Part shown: piece after piece, positions 1 to 6,748 of the stretch
Layout of the letters: every line of letters begins with the position of its first letter
Position numbering within the stretch: the stretch's first letter is position 1
Assembly: GCA_036262035.1 (NCBI GenBank)
Contig: DATAJS010000009.1
Coordinates: forward strand, 62,001 to 126,000
DNA length: 64,000 nucleotides
Direction: 5' to 3'
Source of the DNA: Burkholderiales bacterium
GTDB lineage: Bacteria > Pseudomonadota > Gammaproteobacteria > Burkholderiales > SG8-41
Notes under the pieces: generated by a model
Databases searched by the model: none
Told to the model about the DNA's origin: nothing
What the model saw: only the letters and a program-made list of their open reading frames with translations
Position numbers and translations under genes: made by a program

Positions 1-1341
1 CGGTGCGCCCTTCGGATCGAAGTGGACGAGAGCGGTCTGGCCTTCCCATGCCGACGCGGCGACGCCGCCTTGCTGCCTGAGCGTCACCGTGCCGTCTTTC
101 GCGATCGACTCGATGGCGTAGCCGACTTCGTCCATGTGCGCCATGAACACGCTCGCAGGTCCCTGCGGCCCGGCTTCGATGGTGACGTTGCCGATGTCGT
201 CGACGACCGCGCGCTCGCGCGCCCACGCGGGGAGTGACTCCAGGACCTTGCGGCGCACCGACCATTCGCGCCCCGGTACCGCGTGGCGCTCCACGAGATC
301 GGTCAGCAGCGACGCGACCTCGTCGAACGCGCGCTGATCGCCGTGCACGCGAAACGCCGCCGGCCGCGGCGCCGCGATCCACGCCGGTGCAACAGTCACA
401 GCCGCCGCTTCCGCCGCTGCCTTGAGCAGCCACTCCGCCTCCGCCGCGCGCACGATCTCCATGTGCGAGCCGGCCTGCTCGACCGACGGCGCGAGCCAGC
501 GCACCGACTCGAGGCCGGATGCGCCGAGCACCCGGCCGAATGCGCCGAGCGCTTTCGACGGCCGCTCGTTGTCGGTGCGCGCGCTCTCGCCCGGCGCGAG
601 CACGGTCACCGCATGCGCTCGATCGCCGTGTGCGATCAGCGAGGAGAGGCCGACCCATCCCAGGACTTCCTGCGCGCTCAGCACGAAGGTGATGCGGCCT
701 TTCGTGCCGCCGCGCCGTGCAGCCGCAGCGATCGCAACCACTGCGGCGCAACCGGTGCGCCGTCCCGCGTCGGGACCCGCCAGCGCGCCCGCGATCGGCC
801 ATGGCGGCAGGTGACGCGCGATCGGATCGAGCAGCGCGATGCCGAGCGCCTCGACGTCGGCGCGCGATTCGGCGCCCACGTCGACCCACAGATCGTCGGC
901 GGTGACCGGATCGGTCTCGCGCCGGTGCTGCGGCGAGAAGTGCTGGTTGGCGCGCGCAATGACACCGGCGACGGGGCCGCGAGCCGTGAGCACGCGCACC
1001 TGCTGCGCTTCGAACTGCTGGTCCCACAACGGATGGCGCGAGCCGCGGCCGATGCGATGCAGCCGGAGGTAACCGTTGTCGGTGATCTGCGTCACCGCAT
1101 GGCTCGGACGATCGAGCGCGCACGCGACGATGCGATGCGGCGAGCCGGAGCCGATGGTCGTGACGAGGTTGCCCCAGCGGTCGGCGCGCCAATCGCCCAA
1201 TGCAGGCGCCGTCCGGGTCTCGTAGCCCGTCGCGGCGTCGACTGCGACCCATGACGCGATGGCCGCGAGATCGGCGTCGGCGGTCTGCGCCGAAGCCGAG
1301 CCCGCTGACAGACAGACGAGAACCGCGATCGCGCGTATCAA
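1..1341 (-). CDS. M42-like metallopeptidase, secreted, partial (C-terminus beyond window)
   Basis: Translated in reverse from the TTG at 1341-1339, this frame is open to the window edge (447 codons, no stop). It starts with a signal peptide (hydrophobic run AIAVLVCLSAGSASA before QTAD). Two regions resemble the N-terminal part of M42 aminopeptidases/glucanases. The first has GYETR, a D..GNL strand and an AGPDAGR stretch, but CALDRPSH stands where the metal-binding HMDE motif would be. The second, near the window edge, has GNVTIEAG and an intact AHMDEVGY. A tandem or fused M42-like architecture is therefore likely, with a degenerate first copy. The TTG overlaps the TGA of the upstream Bug gene (TTGA), so the two are probably co-transcribed. 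Family assignment is by motif only and substrate is unknown. Confidence 0.72.
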   Translation of the reverse strand, partial: MIRAIAVLVCLSAGSASAQTADADLAAIASWVAVDAATGYETRTAPALGDWRADRWGNLVTTIGSGSPHRIVACALDRPSHAVTQITDNGYLRLHRIGRGSRHPLWDQQFEAQQVRVLTARGPVAGVIARANQHFSPQHRRETDPVTADDLWVDVGAESRADVEALGIALLDPIARHLPPWPIAGALAGPDAGRRTGCAAVVAIAAAARRGGTKGRITFVLSAQEVLGWVGLSSLIAHGDRAHAVTVLAPGESARTDNERPSKALGAFGRVLGASGLESVRWLAPSVEQAGSHMEIVRAAEAEWLLKAAAEAAAVTVAPAWIAAPRPAAFRVHGDQRAFDEVASLLTDLVERHAVPGREWSVRRKVLESLPAWARERAVVDDIGNVTIEAGPQGPASVFMAHMDEVGYAIESIAKDGTVTLRQQGGVAASAWEGQTALVHFDPKGAP

Positions 1342-2324
1342 CGCGAATCGTCCACGCGGATCTTCGCTTGCGCCACCAGCTTCGTCAGGCGTGCGATCTC
1401 GTTGCGGATGTGCGCGCCGAGCTCGTCGGCGGAGCTGCCCACGGCGGTGCTGCCGTCCGCCGCGAGGCGGTCGCGCATGTCGGGCGATTGCAGCGCGCTC
1501 ACCACGCCGGCGTTGAGCGCGCTCACGATGCTGCGCGGGGTCTTCGCGGGGGCGAGCAGGCAATACCAGCCATAGAACGCATAACCCGGCACGCCCGCTT
1601 CGGCGACCGTCGGTATGTCGGGCGCGGCTTCGGAGCGGCTCGCGCTCGAGACTGCGAGCGCCCTGAGCTTGCCCGACCGCACCTGCGGCAGCGAGCCGAC
1701 GATCGACAGCATCGCCATCTGGATCTGGCCCGCCATGAGATCGGTCAACGCCGGCGCCGTGCCTTTGTAGGGCACGTGCACGAGGTCGACGTTCGCCATG
1801 TTCTTGAACATCTCGGTGGCGAGATGCTGGATGCCGCCGTTGCCGGACGAGCCGTAGCTCAGGACACCGGGCTTCGCTCTTGCGAGCGCGATCAGCTCCT
1901 TCACGCTGCTCGCGGGCACCGAAGGATGCACGAGCACGAGCAGCGCCTGGCGCGTGAGGAGCGAGATCGGCTGGAAGCCGTTCACCGGATCGTAGGAGGT
2001 TTTGCGCAAGGCCGCGTTGGCCGCGAAGCTGCTCGACACGACGAGCAGCGTGTAGCCGTCCGGTTGCGCTTTGGCGACGAGCTCGATGCCGGTGGTGCCG
2101 CCGGCGCCCGGCCGGTTGTCGACGACGAACTGCTGGCCGAAGCGCGAAGACAGACGTGCGGCGAGCGAACGGGCGACGATGTCGGTGCCGCCTCCGGCGG
2201 CGAATGCGACCACCGTGCGCACGGGACGGACCGGATACGGCTCCTGTGCGTACGTCGTGTGCGCCCCGACCGACAGCATCGCGGCGAACGCCGCGCACAA
2301 GGCCAACCGCGAATCTCTCCGCAT
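1338..2324 (-). CDS. Bug-family (TctC-like) periplasmic solute-binding protein
   Basis: 328 residues, the usual length for tripartite tricarboxylate transporter receptors, which bind small carboxylates or amides in the periplasm. A Sec signal peptide runs to about residue 26 (TTYAQ). It is followed by the family pattern YPVRPVRTVVAFAAGGGTD, then VVDNRPGAGG (the ligand carboxylate loop), PDGYTLL and VHVPYKGTAPAL. A strong ribosome site (GGGGGAGG) lies just upstream of the ATG. No TctA or TctB membrane gene is nearby, as is typical of the expanded orphan Bug proteins of Burkholderiales. The next gene downstream, the M42-like peptidase, overlaps its stop, hinting that the bound ligand could be a peptide- or amide-like compound. 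That link is inference. Confidence 0.95.
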   Translation of the reverse strand: MRRDSRLALCAAFAAMLSVGAHTTYAQEPYPVRPVRTVVAFAAGGGTDIVARSLAARLSSRFGQQFVVDNRPGAGGTTGIELVAKAQPDGYTLLVVSSSFAANAALRKTSYDPVNGFQPISLLTRQALLVLVHPSVPASSVKELIALARAKPGVLSYGSSGNGGIQHLATEMFKNMANVDLVHVPYKGTAPALTDLMAGQIQMAMLSIVGSLPQVRSGKLRALAVSSASRSEAAPDIPTVAEAGVPGYAFYGWYCLLAPAKTPRSIVSALNAGVVSALQSPDMRDRLAADGSTAVGSSADELGAHIRNEIARLTKLVAQAKIRVDDSR

Positions 2325-2432
2325 GACGCCTCCCCCTCGATTGGGTCGTTAGGTTAACCCCATTCGGTCCCGTCCCGCGTTTGAGCAGCGGTGAGACCGG
2401 CGCCGCGCCGGTCGCGAACGGGAGAGCGAATC

Positions 2433-3281
2433 ATGGATCGCGCACTATCGATGACGCGCCGCGCGCTGCTCGCGGCGGTGCTGGGACTCGCCGTAAGTGC
2501 ATGCGCCGCGCACGAGCCGTTACGGGCGCCGCCGCCGATCGCGAGGCCGGGACTGGTGCAGGTGGACGTGTACGACCGCACCCGCGGTTCCCCGCTCGCG
2601 GTGTATGCCAGGGACGGGCGCCGTTACGTCGTCGGCACGCCGGGCCATGAATACGCGCTGCGCATCCGTAACACGACCGGCGGCCGCGTGCTCGTCGTGA
2701 CGAGCGTCGACGGCGTGAACGTGATCTCCGGCGACACCGCGGCGGCGTCGCAATCGGGTTACGTCCTGGAGCCGTGGGGATCGGTCGAGATCATCGGCTG
2801 GCGCAAGAGCCTGGAGCGCACCGCGGCGTTCTTCTTCACCGAGCACCGGAATTCCTACGCGGCGCGCACCGGGCGCCCCAACGACGTCGGCGTCATCGGC
2901 GTCGCGGCGTTTCGCGAGAAGGAGCACATCATCTCCCGCCGCGATCAGGCCATCGCGCGCGGGCAGGCGGCGCCCGAAGCCGAATCCGCCGCGGGGCCCG
3001 CGGGCTCGAGCGCCGACGAGCTCGCGCGCCAGGAACCTTCGATGCGCCCGCCGCGCGCGTCGGCGAAGCTCGGCACCGGCCACGGCCGCGACGAAGCCTC
3101 GCGCGTGACCCTCGTCCAGTTCGAGCGCGCCACCGACAGCCCGGCGCAAACGGTCGCGATCCAGTACGACCGCCGCGAGAACCTCGTGGCGATGGGCGTG
3201 ATCCCCGCGCCGTCGCCGGTCCACTCTCGGCGCGAGCCGCAGCCGTTTCCGGCCGACGTGCGCTTCGTGCCGGATCCGTGA
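2433..3281 (+). CDS. putative lipoprotein, function unknown
   Basis: 282 residues from the ATG at 2433, chosen because GGGAGAG lies just before it and because it begins a proper export signal (Arg-Arg, then a hydrophobic stretch). The signal ends in the lipobox VSAC, so Cys24 would be lipidated and the protein anchored in the envelope. The mature N-terminal half (VDVYDRTRGSPLAVYARDGRRYVVGTPG, split here by reading only) looks like a compact beta-rich domain. The C-terminal third is Pro/Ala/Arg rich and probably disordered. The gene is divergent from the Bug gene at 1338-2324 across about 100 bases. I do not recognise a named family. Confidence 0.78.
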   Translation: MDRALSMTRRALLAAVLGLAVSACAAHEPLRAPPPIARPGLVQVDVYDRTRGSPLAVYARDGRRYVVGTPGHEYALRIRNTTGGRVLVVTSVDGVNVISGDTAAASQSGYVLEPWGSVEIIGWRKSLERTAAFFFTEHRNSYAARTGRPNDVGVIGVAAFREKEHIISRRDQAIARGQAAPEAESAAGPAGSSADELARQEPSMRPPRASAKLGTGHGRDEASRVTLVQFERATDSPAQTVAIQYDRRENLVAMGVIPAPSPVHSRREPQPFPADVRFVPDP

Positions 3282-3351
3282 CGAGGGCCGGCCGGGCGCT
3301 TCGAGGCCGCGGCTATACTGATCGAGCCTCGATCGCCGACAGGAGACCCCG

Positions 3352-4044
3352 ATGAGCGAACCCCGGTATCCCAACGAGAGCACAGAGTATCGCGACGCGC
3401 GCGATGCGCTCCTGAAAGACGAGCAGGCGCTCATCGACAAGGTCAAGGCCGTGGCGGAAAAGCGCCGCAGGCTGCCCCGCGGCGGCAAGCTCAAGGAGGA
3501 CTACGTTTTCCAGTGGGCGAACGACGGCAAGGTCGGCAGGGACGTGAAGTTCTCGGAGCTCTTCGGCGACAAGACGACCTTGCTGATGTACTCGTTCATG
3601 TTCGGTCCGGGCTGGGACAAGCCGTGTCCGTCGTGCACCTCGCTGGTCGACGGCTTCGATCGCACCTGGTACCAGGTCACGCGCAACGCGGCGTTCGTCG
3701 CGATCGCCAAGGCCCAGCCCGAGCGCATCAACGACTGGGCGCATCAGCGCGGCTGGTCGCAGATCGAGCTGGTTTCCGGCTTCAAGGCGACCTACCAGGC
3801 GGACTATAAATGCCAGGGTGACTCCGACGACATGCAGCGGCCGGTGATGCATGTCTTCAGGCGGGAAGGCGCCGACATCTTCCATTTCTGGGGCACCGAG
3901 CTCGGAGCGAACCACGTCGACACCGTGTGGGCGTACTGGAACCTGATGGACTTCACCCCGGAAGGCCGCCCCGACATCCCGACGCCGCCGCAGGTCTTCA
4001 GGTCCGAGTTCCTGGAGAAGCACTATCTCGACAAACAGTCATAG
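3352..4044 (+). CDS. DUF899 family thioredoxin-like protein
   Basis: 230 residues with the features of the DUF899 thioredoxin-fold family: an N-terminal helical stretch, the conserved aromatic segment TLLMYSFMFGPGWD, and a CPSC dithiol motif (Cys92 and Cys95). These are followed by FDRTWYQVTRNAAFVAIAK and a C-terminal VDTVWAYWNLMDFTPEGR tail. Proteins of this group are cytoplasmic and of uncertain redox function. The CxxC suggests thiol-disulfide chemistry, but this is family-level inference. A ribosome site AGGAGACC precedes the ATG. The c-di-GMP riboswitch of the next gene begins about 60 bases after the stop. Confidence 0.9.
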   Translation: MSEPRYPNESTEYRDARDALLKDEQALIDKVKAVAEKRRRLPRGGKLKEDYVFQWANDGKVGRDVKFSELFGDKTTLLMYSFMFGPGWDKPCPSCTSLVDGFDRTWYQVTRNAAFVAIAKAQPERINDWAHQRGWSQIELVSGFKATYQADYKCQGDSDDMQRPVMHVFRREGADIFHFWGTELGANHVDTVWAYWNLMDFTPEGRPDIPTPPQVFRSEFLEKHYLDKQS

Positions 4045-4100
4045 TTCCGATTGCCTCGACCGTGTCGAACGCCACAGAACGCGGCTGCCCGAACGTGTAG

Positions 4101-4196
4101 CCTTCACCCGTCGAAAGGGCAAACCCGTCGAAAGACGGCGACGCAAAGTCACCGGCCTAAGGAGCGCGCGCTCTACGGTAGCGGGACCGCCGAACG
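4101..4196 (+). ncRNA. c-di-GMP-I riboswitch (GEMM)
   Basis: The stretch carries the conserved GEMM-I core in order. AAGGGCAAACC is followed by a stem CCGTC (4125-4129) closed by a GAAA tetraloop (4130-4133) and its partner GACGG (4134-4138). Then come GACGCAAAGTC, ACCGGCCTAA, a GC-rich second hairpin (GGAGCGCGCGCTCT) and GGTAGCGGGACCGCC, which forms the tetraloop receptor and closing segment. The layout matches the known Vc2-type aptamer closely. It lies about 90 bases before the start of the response regulator at 4286, in the same orientation, so it should act on that gene. I cannot see a clear intrinsic terminator, so translational control at the GGGAGA ribosome site is as likely as termination control. 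Confidence 0.93.
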
Positions 4197-4285
4197 TGAG
4201 CCTTTCCCGGGCCGACATCAGTCCGCGCCCGTTGCCGCTCCTTCAGCGCCTTTCAGTTGACGCCATCCGACATGGGAGACGCTGA

Positions 4286-5140
4286 ATGAACATAGTCATC
4301 GTAGACGACGATCCGGTAAGCCTGACCGTGATGAAGGAGATCGTCGCCAAGCTGCCGCAGTGCGACGTCCTCGCGTTCAGCGACCCGACGGCGGCGCTCG
4401 ATCACTGCCTCGACAACCCGCCCGACCTCGTCATCGTGGACTTCATGATGCCCGAGATCGACGGCGTGGCGTTCAGCCGCGTGCTGCGCATGAGCCGTTC
4501 GACGCACAGCGTGCCGATCGTCATCGTGAGCGCCGCGATCGACGCGGGCATCCTGAGGAATGCGCTGCAGCAGGGCGTCGACGAATTTCTCCTGAAGCCG
4601 TTCACCTTCGTCGAGCTCCAGACCTGCGTCAGCGAGCTCCTGGGCCTGAAAGCGATGCAGGGCCAGCTCGCGAGCAAGCAGCTGCTGCTGACCGCGATCG
4701 AGACCGATGCCGCGGAGCAGCGTGTGAAGCTCAGCGTGCTCGGCCGCCACATGAGCCAGGCCAGGCTGGGCGGGGACCCGAGGCTGCTGTCGCGCGTCGC
4801 CGAGCTCGTGCTCTACCACGCGCCGGACGTGCTGAGCCGCATCCGCGAATCGCTCATGAACGAGGATTTCGACGCGGTGGTGCAGGACGTCGTGCTGCTC
4901 AAAGGCGCCGTCACCTCGCTCGAAGCGCCGCAGCTCGCGACGTGCCTCGACAACCTCGAGCTGCACGCGCGGGACGGCAACGCCGTCGGGGCGAGCGCGT
5001 CCTTCGCGTTCACGCAGGCGCTCGCCGAGCGCCTGCTGATCGAGCTCGCGCCGTTCGTGCGGCAGGGCCACAGCGCAGACGTCGCGGCCGCGCACGTGCG
5101 CGAGATGAGCGTCGACGAGGCGCTGGGGTTGGCCAGGTAG
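4286..5140 (+). CDS. response regulator: receiver domain plus degenerate HPt-like domain
   Basis: 284 residues. The N-terminal receiver domain (about 1-120) has the acidic pocket VDDD (7-9), the phospho-acceptor Asp52 in VDFMMPEIDG, Ser82 in VSAA and Lys104 in LLKPF, so it should be phosphorylatable. A linker helix (about 120-165) follows. The C-terminal part (about 168-255) resembles a four-helix HPt domain: LVLYHAPDVLSRIRESL, then LLKGAVTSLEAPQL and LELHARDGN. The phosphorylated histidine of the HxLKG motif is replaced by Val203. No DNA-binding or cyclase domain is present. Expression is probably controlled by the c-di-GMP riboswitch upstream, and the ribosome site is GGGAGA. The HPt assignment is by pattern, not by search. 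Confidence 0.88.
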   Translation: MNIVIVDDDPVSLTVMKEIVAKLPQCDVLAFSDPTAALDHCLDNPPDLVIVDFMMPEIDGVAFSRVLRMSRSTHSVPIVIVSAAIDAGILRNALQQGVDEFLLKPFTFVELQTCVSELLGLKAMQGQLASKQLLLTAIETDAAEQRVKLSVLGRHMSQARLGGDPRLLSRVAELVLYHAPDVLSRIRESLMNEDFDAVVQDVVLLKGAVTSLEAPQLATCLDNLELHARDGNAVGASASFAFTQALAERLLIELAPFVRQGHSADVAAAHVREMSVDEALGLAR

Positions 5141-5170
5141 GGATTCTGCGTAGGGTGCGTTAGTCCTACT

Positions 5171-5282
5171 GTGTCATTGCGAGGAGCCGCGCGCGCGGCG
5201 ACGAAGCAATCCCGAGGCGCTCGGGACGGCTCGTGCGCCACGAGATCGTCGCGGCTCGCTGTGCGAGCCTCGCGATGACACA
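5171..5282. repeat. intergenic palindromic repeat, family B copy 1
   Basis: About 112 bases with imperfect inverted ends: GTGTCATTGCGAGGAGC on the left and GCCTCGCGATGACAC on the right. Related copies lie at about 59023-59095, 60860-60968 and 62030-62080. It fills most of the gap between the response regulator and the broken methyltransferase. Confidence 0.8.
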
Positions 5283-5324
5283 GTACGATTAGCGGCGATA
5301 GCCGCGTAACGCACCGCTTCCACC

Positions 5325-5897
5325 TCCTTCGAAGTGTGCTGGCCCGACGGCGCGGTCACCCGTTGCGGACCGTCGGCGCCCGCGTTCCGATGCAGCCTGC
5401 ACACCAGCGCCGCGGTGCGCGCGCTGCTCCTGCGCAGCGACCTGCGCCTCGGCGAAGCTTTCCTGCGCGGGAAGTCGACATCGAAGGCGATGAAACCCGG
5501 CGGCCGGGTCTTCCTCGACGCGTGCAGCTCACGCGTGAAGTTTCCGTTCTCCGCATTCATCAAGCGGCACATTTGGCCGGGGAATGCGACGCCTTTGGTC
5601 CCGCATGAATATCTCGAAGCGGTGGCTAAGAGTCCGTTCGAGGTGCTGAAGGTCGTCGACGATCGCGAGAGCTATCGCCTGACGACGTTGGAATGGGCGA
5701 AGCGGTTGGAAACCGCGCGGAGCAACATCGTTGCGAGATGGGGCGAGCGGCAGTTCCGGCGGTTCCAGCTCTACCTATGGGGTTGCGCGCATGGATTTGG
5801 AGACCATGAGTTCGGCGCTTATCACATGGTATTACAGAAGCTGGACGACCAGCGCGCCCGGCAAGCGAGAAGAGCCGGCTGGGCAAGATTGCCCTGA
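5325..5897 (+). pseudogene. cyclopropane-fatty-acid synthase family pseudogene
   Basis: A remnant of a CFA-synthase/mycolic-acid methyltransferase gene. The 5' part reads FEVCWPDGAV...VRALLLRSDLRLGEAFLRG, typical of the N-terminal domain of this family. Directly after it the expected EVDIEGD continues only in the neighbouring frame, showing a one-base shift near 5470. The frame then jumps to MKPGGRVFLDACSS (from 5490) and runs through the C-terminal catalytic region (WPGNATPLVPHEYLEAV, YRLTTLEWAKRLE, FGAYHMVLQK). The central SAM-binding region, roughly half of a normal protein of about 400 residues, is missing, and the extreme N-terminus is also absent. It is flanked by a palindromic repeat and a broken toxin gene, so this is a decaying region. 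Confidence 0.82.
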
Positions 5898-5926
5898 CGC
5901 GATGCGAATTCGTCAGTACTGTATCG

Positions 5927-6342
5927 CTAGCTTCCGTGCCTGCGCCAGAATTCCGCGGGATTCACGATGGGGTAGCGCTCAGCGAGTGCGAGCAGATCAT
6001 CATCCCCGGTGATGAGGTAATCGGCCTTCGCCGCGATGAAAGTGCCGAGCACGGGCACATCGGCGACATCGCGTGAAACGTTTGGATCGAGCGGTTCGGG
6101 CTCCACCAGCGCGGTCTGGATCGCTAGAAGGTCGATGAAATCAGCGAAGTCCTGAGGCTGCCACTGAAGGCGATGGTTCAGTCGAGGCAGGACGCGTCCA
6201 AGCTCTTGTAGTATGTATGCGACAGGATGACGTCGATGGCGCCTTGCCGCCATGCGGCCAGGATGCGCCCCGGAGTGCTGCCGGGGTACGCGATGCCGGA
6301 CACAAGAACATTCGTATCCAGCACCACGCGCAGCGTGGGCAA
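5927..6342 (-). pseudogene. PIN-domain toxin pseudogene (frameshifted)
   Basis: Reading in reverse from the TTG at 6342 gives LRVVLDTNVLVSGIAYPGSTPGR and then AIDVILS, the start of a PIN-family toxin of the COG1569 kind. That frame stops early at about 6178. The rest of the protein continues in the adjacent frame: YILQELGRVLPRLNHRL, VADVPVLG and ADYLITGDDDLLAL, ending in PAEFWRRHGS. The shift, equivalent to one missing base, lies near 6215-6222. The conserved acidic residues of the nuclease site (LDTN, ILQEL, GDDD) are all still present across the two frames. It follows the antitoxin gene by 3 bases. Unless the frameshift is a sequencing error, this toxin is dead. Confidence 0.85.
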
Positions 6343-6345
6343 GGA

Positions 6346-6666
6346 TCAGCCTTTCTTGCGTTTCGCAGTTCGAGCAGGCTCGCTGCGTTCTGCCTTGAGC
6401 TCGCCGCGCGCTCGTGCGGCAGTCTGTTTGATCTCCGCCATTCCTTCGCCTTCGGGGACGTCTGCATAGGCTTCGGCCAAGCGGGCGGAGAGGGCGTCGA
6501 AGCGCTCCTGCATGCGCCGGATCCGCTCGAAGAGCTTGGCATCGATCAACGCGGCGACGGGGCGGCCGTCTTTGGTGATGACGATGCTGTCCTTGCGAAA
6601 CTGGACTTGGTTGATCATTTCGCCCAGGTTCTGACGAAATGCGACGGCACTGATCTCGGTGATCAT
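6346..6666 (-). CDS. Phd/YefM-type antitoxin
   Basis: 106 residues. The N-terminal half has the Phd/YefM (prevent-host-death) pattern: ITEISAVAFRQNLGEMINQVQ, then DSIVITKDGRPVAALID, a DNA-binding and dimerisation domain. The C-terminal half is charged and Lys/Arg rich (ARTAKRKKG), as expected for the segment that folds on the toxin. It would neutralise the PIN toxin encoded immediately downstream and repress its own promoter. The palindrome GATCATGATC overlaps its start codon and a near-copy lies about 32 bases upstream, both candidate operator half-sites. The partner toxin is frameshifted, so the antitoxin is now an orphan or may act against a toxin elsewhere. Confidence 0.88.
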   Translation of the reverse strand: MITEISAVAFRQNLGEMINQVQFRKDSIVITKDGRPVAALIDAKLFERIRRMQERFDALSARLAEAYADVPEGEGMAEIKQTAARARGELKAERSEPARTAKRKKG

Positions 6667-6703
6667 GATCGGCGTTCCATATTGACCGTATCGATCATGA
6701 TGG
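6661..6703. promoter_or_regulatory. candidate autoregulatory operator of the antitoxin gene
   Basis: A perfect 10-base palindrome GATCATGATC (6661-6670) overlaps the antitoxin ATG. A second copy matching 9 of 10 bases (GATCATGAT, 6693-6701) lies about three helical turns away. This spacing suits two dimers of a Phd/YefM repressor. Inference from sequence symmetry only. Confidence 0.35.
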
Positions 6704-6748
6704 TTTCGGCGCTGCGGTCTCGCAAGGGAGCGCCGAGATTGTCTGCGC

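Noticed and set aside
2520-3494. 324-codon minus-strand frame opposite the lipoprotein gene
   Set aside because: Shadow of the plus-strand lipoprotein, which has a lipobox and ribosome site.
4045-4100. Second riboswitch-like repeat of GAACGTG..GCCTT before the GEMM aptamer
   Set aside because: The words GAACGTGTAGCCTTCACC and GAACGTGAGCCTTTCCC on either side are similar but too short to call another aptamer; they may be part of the outer stem or chance.
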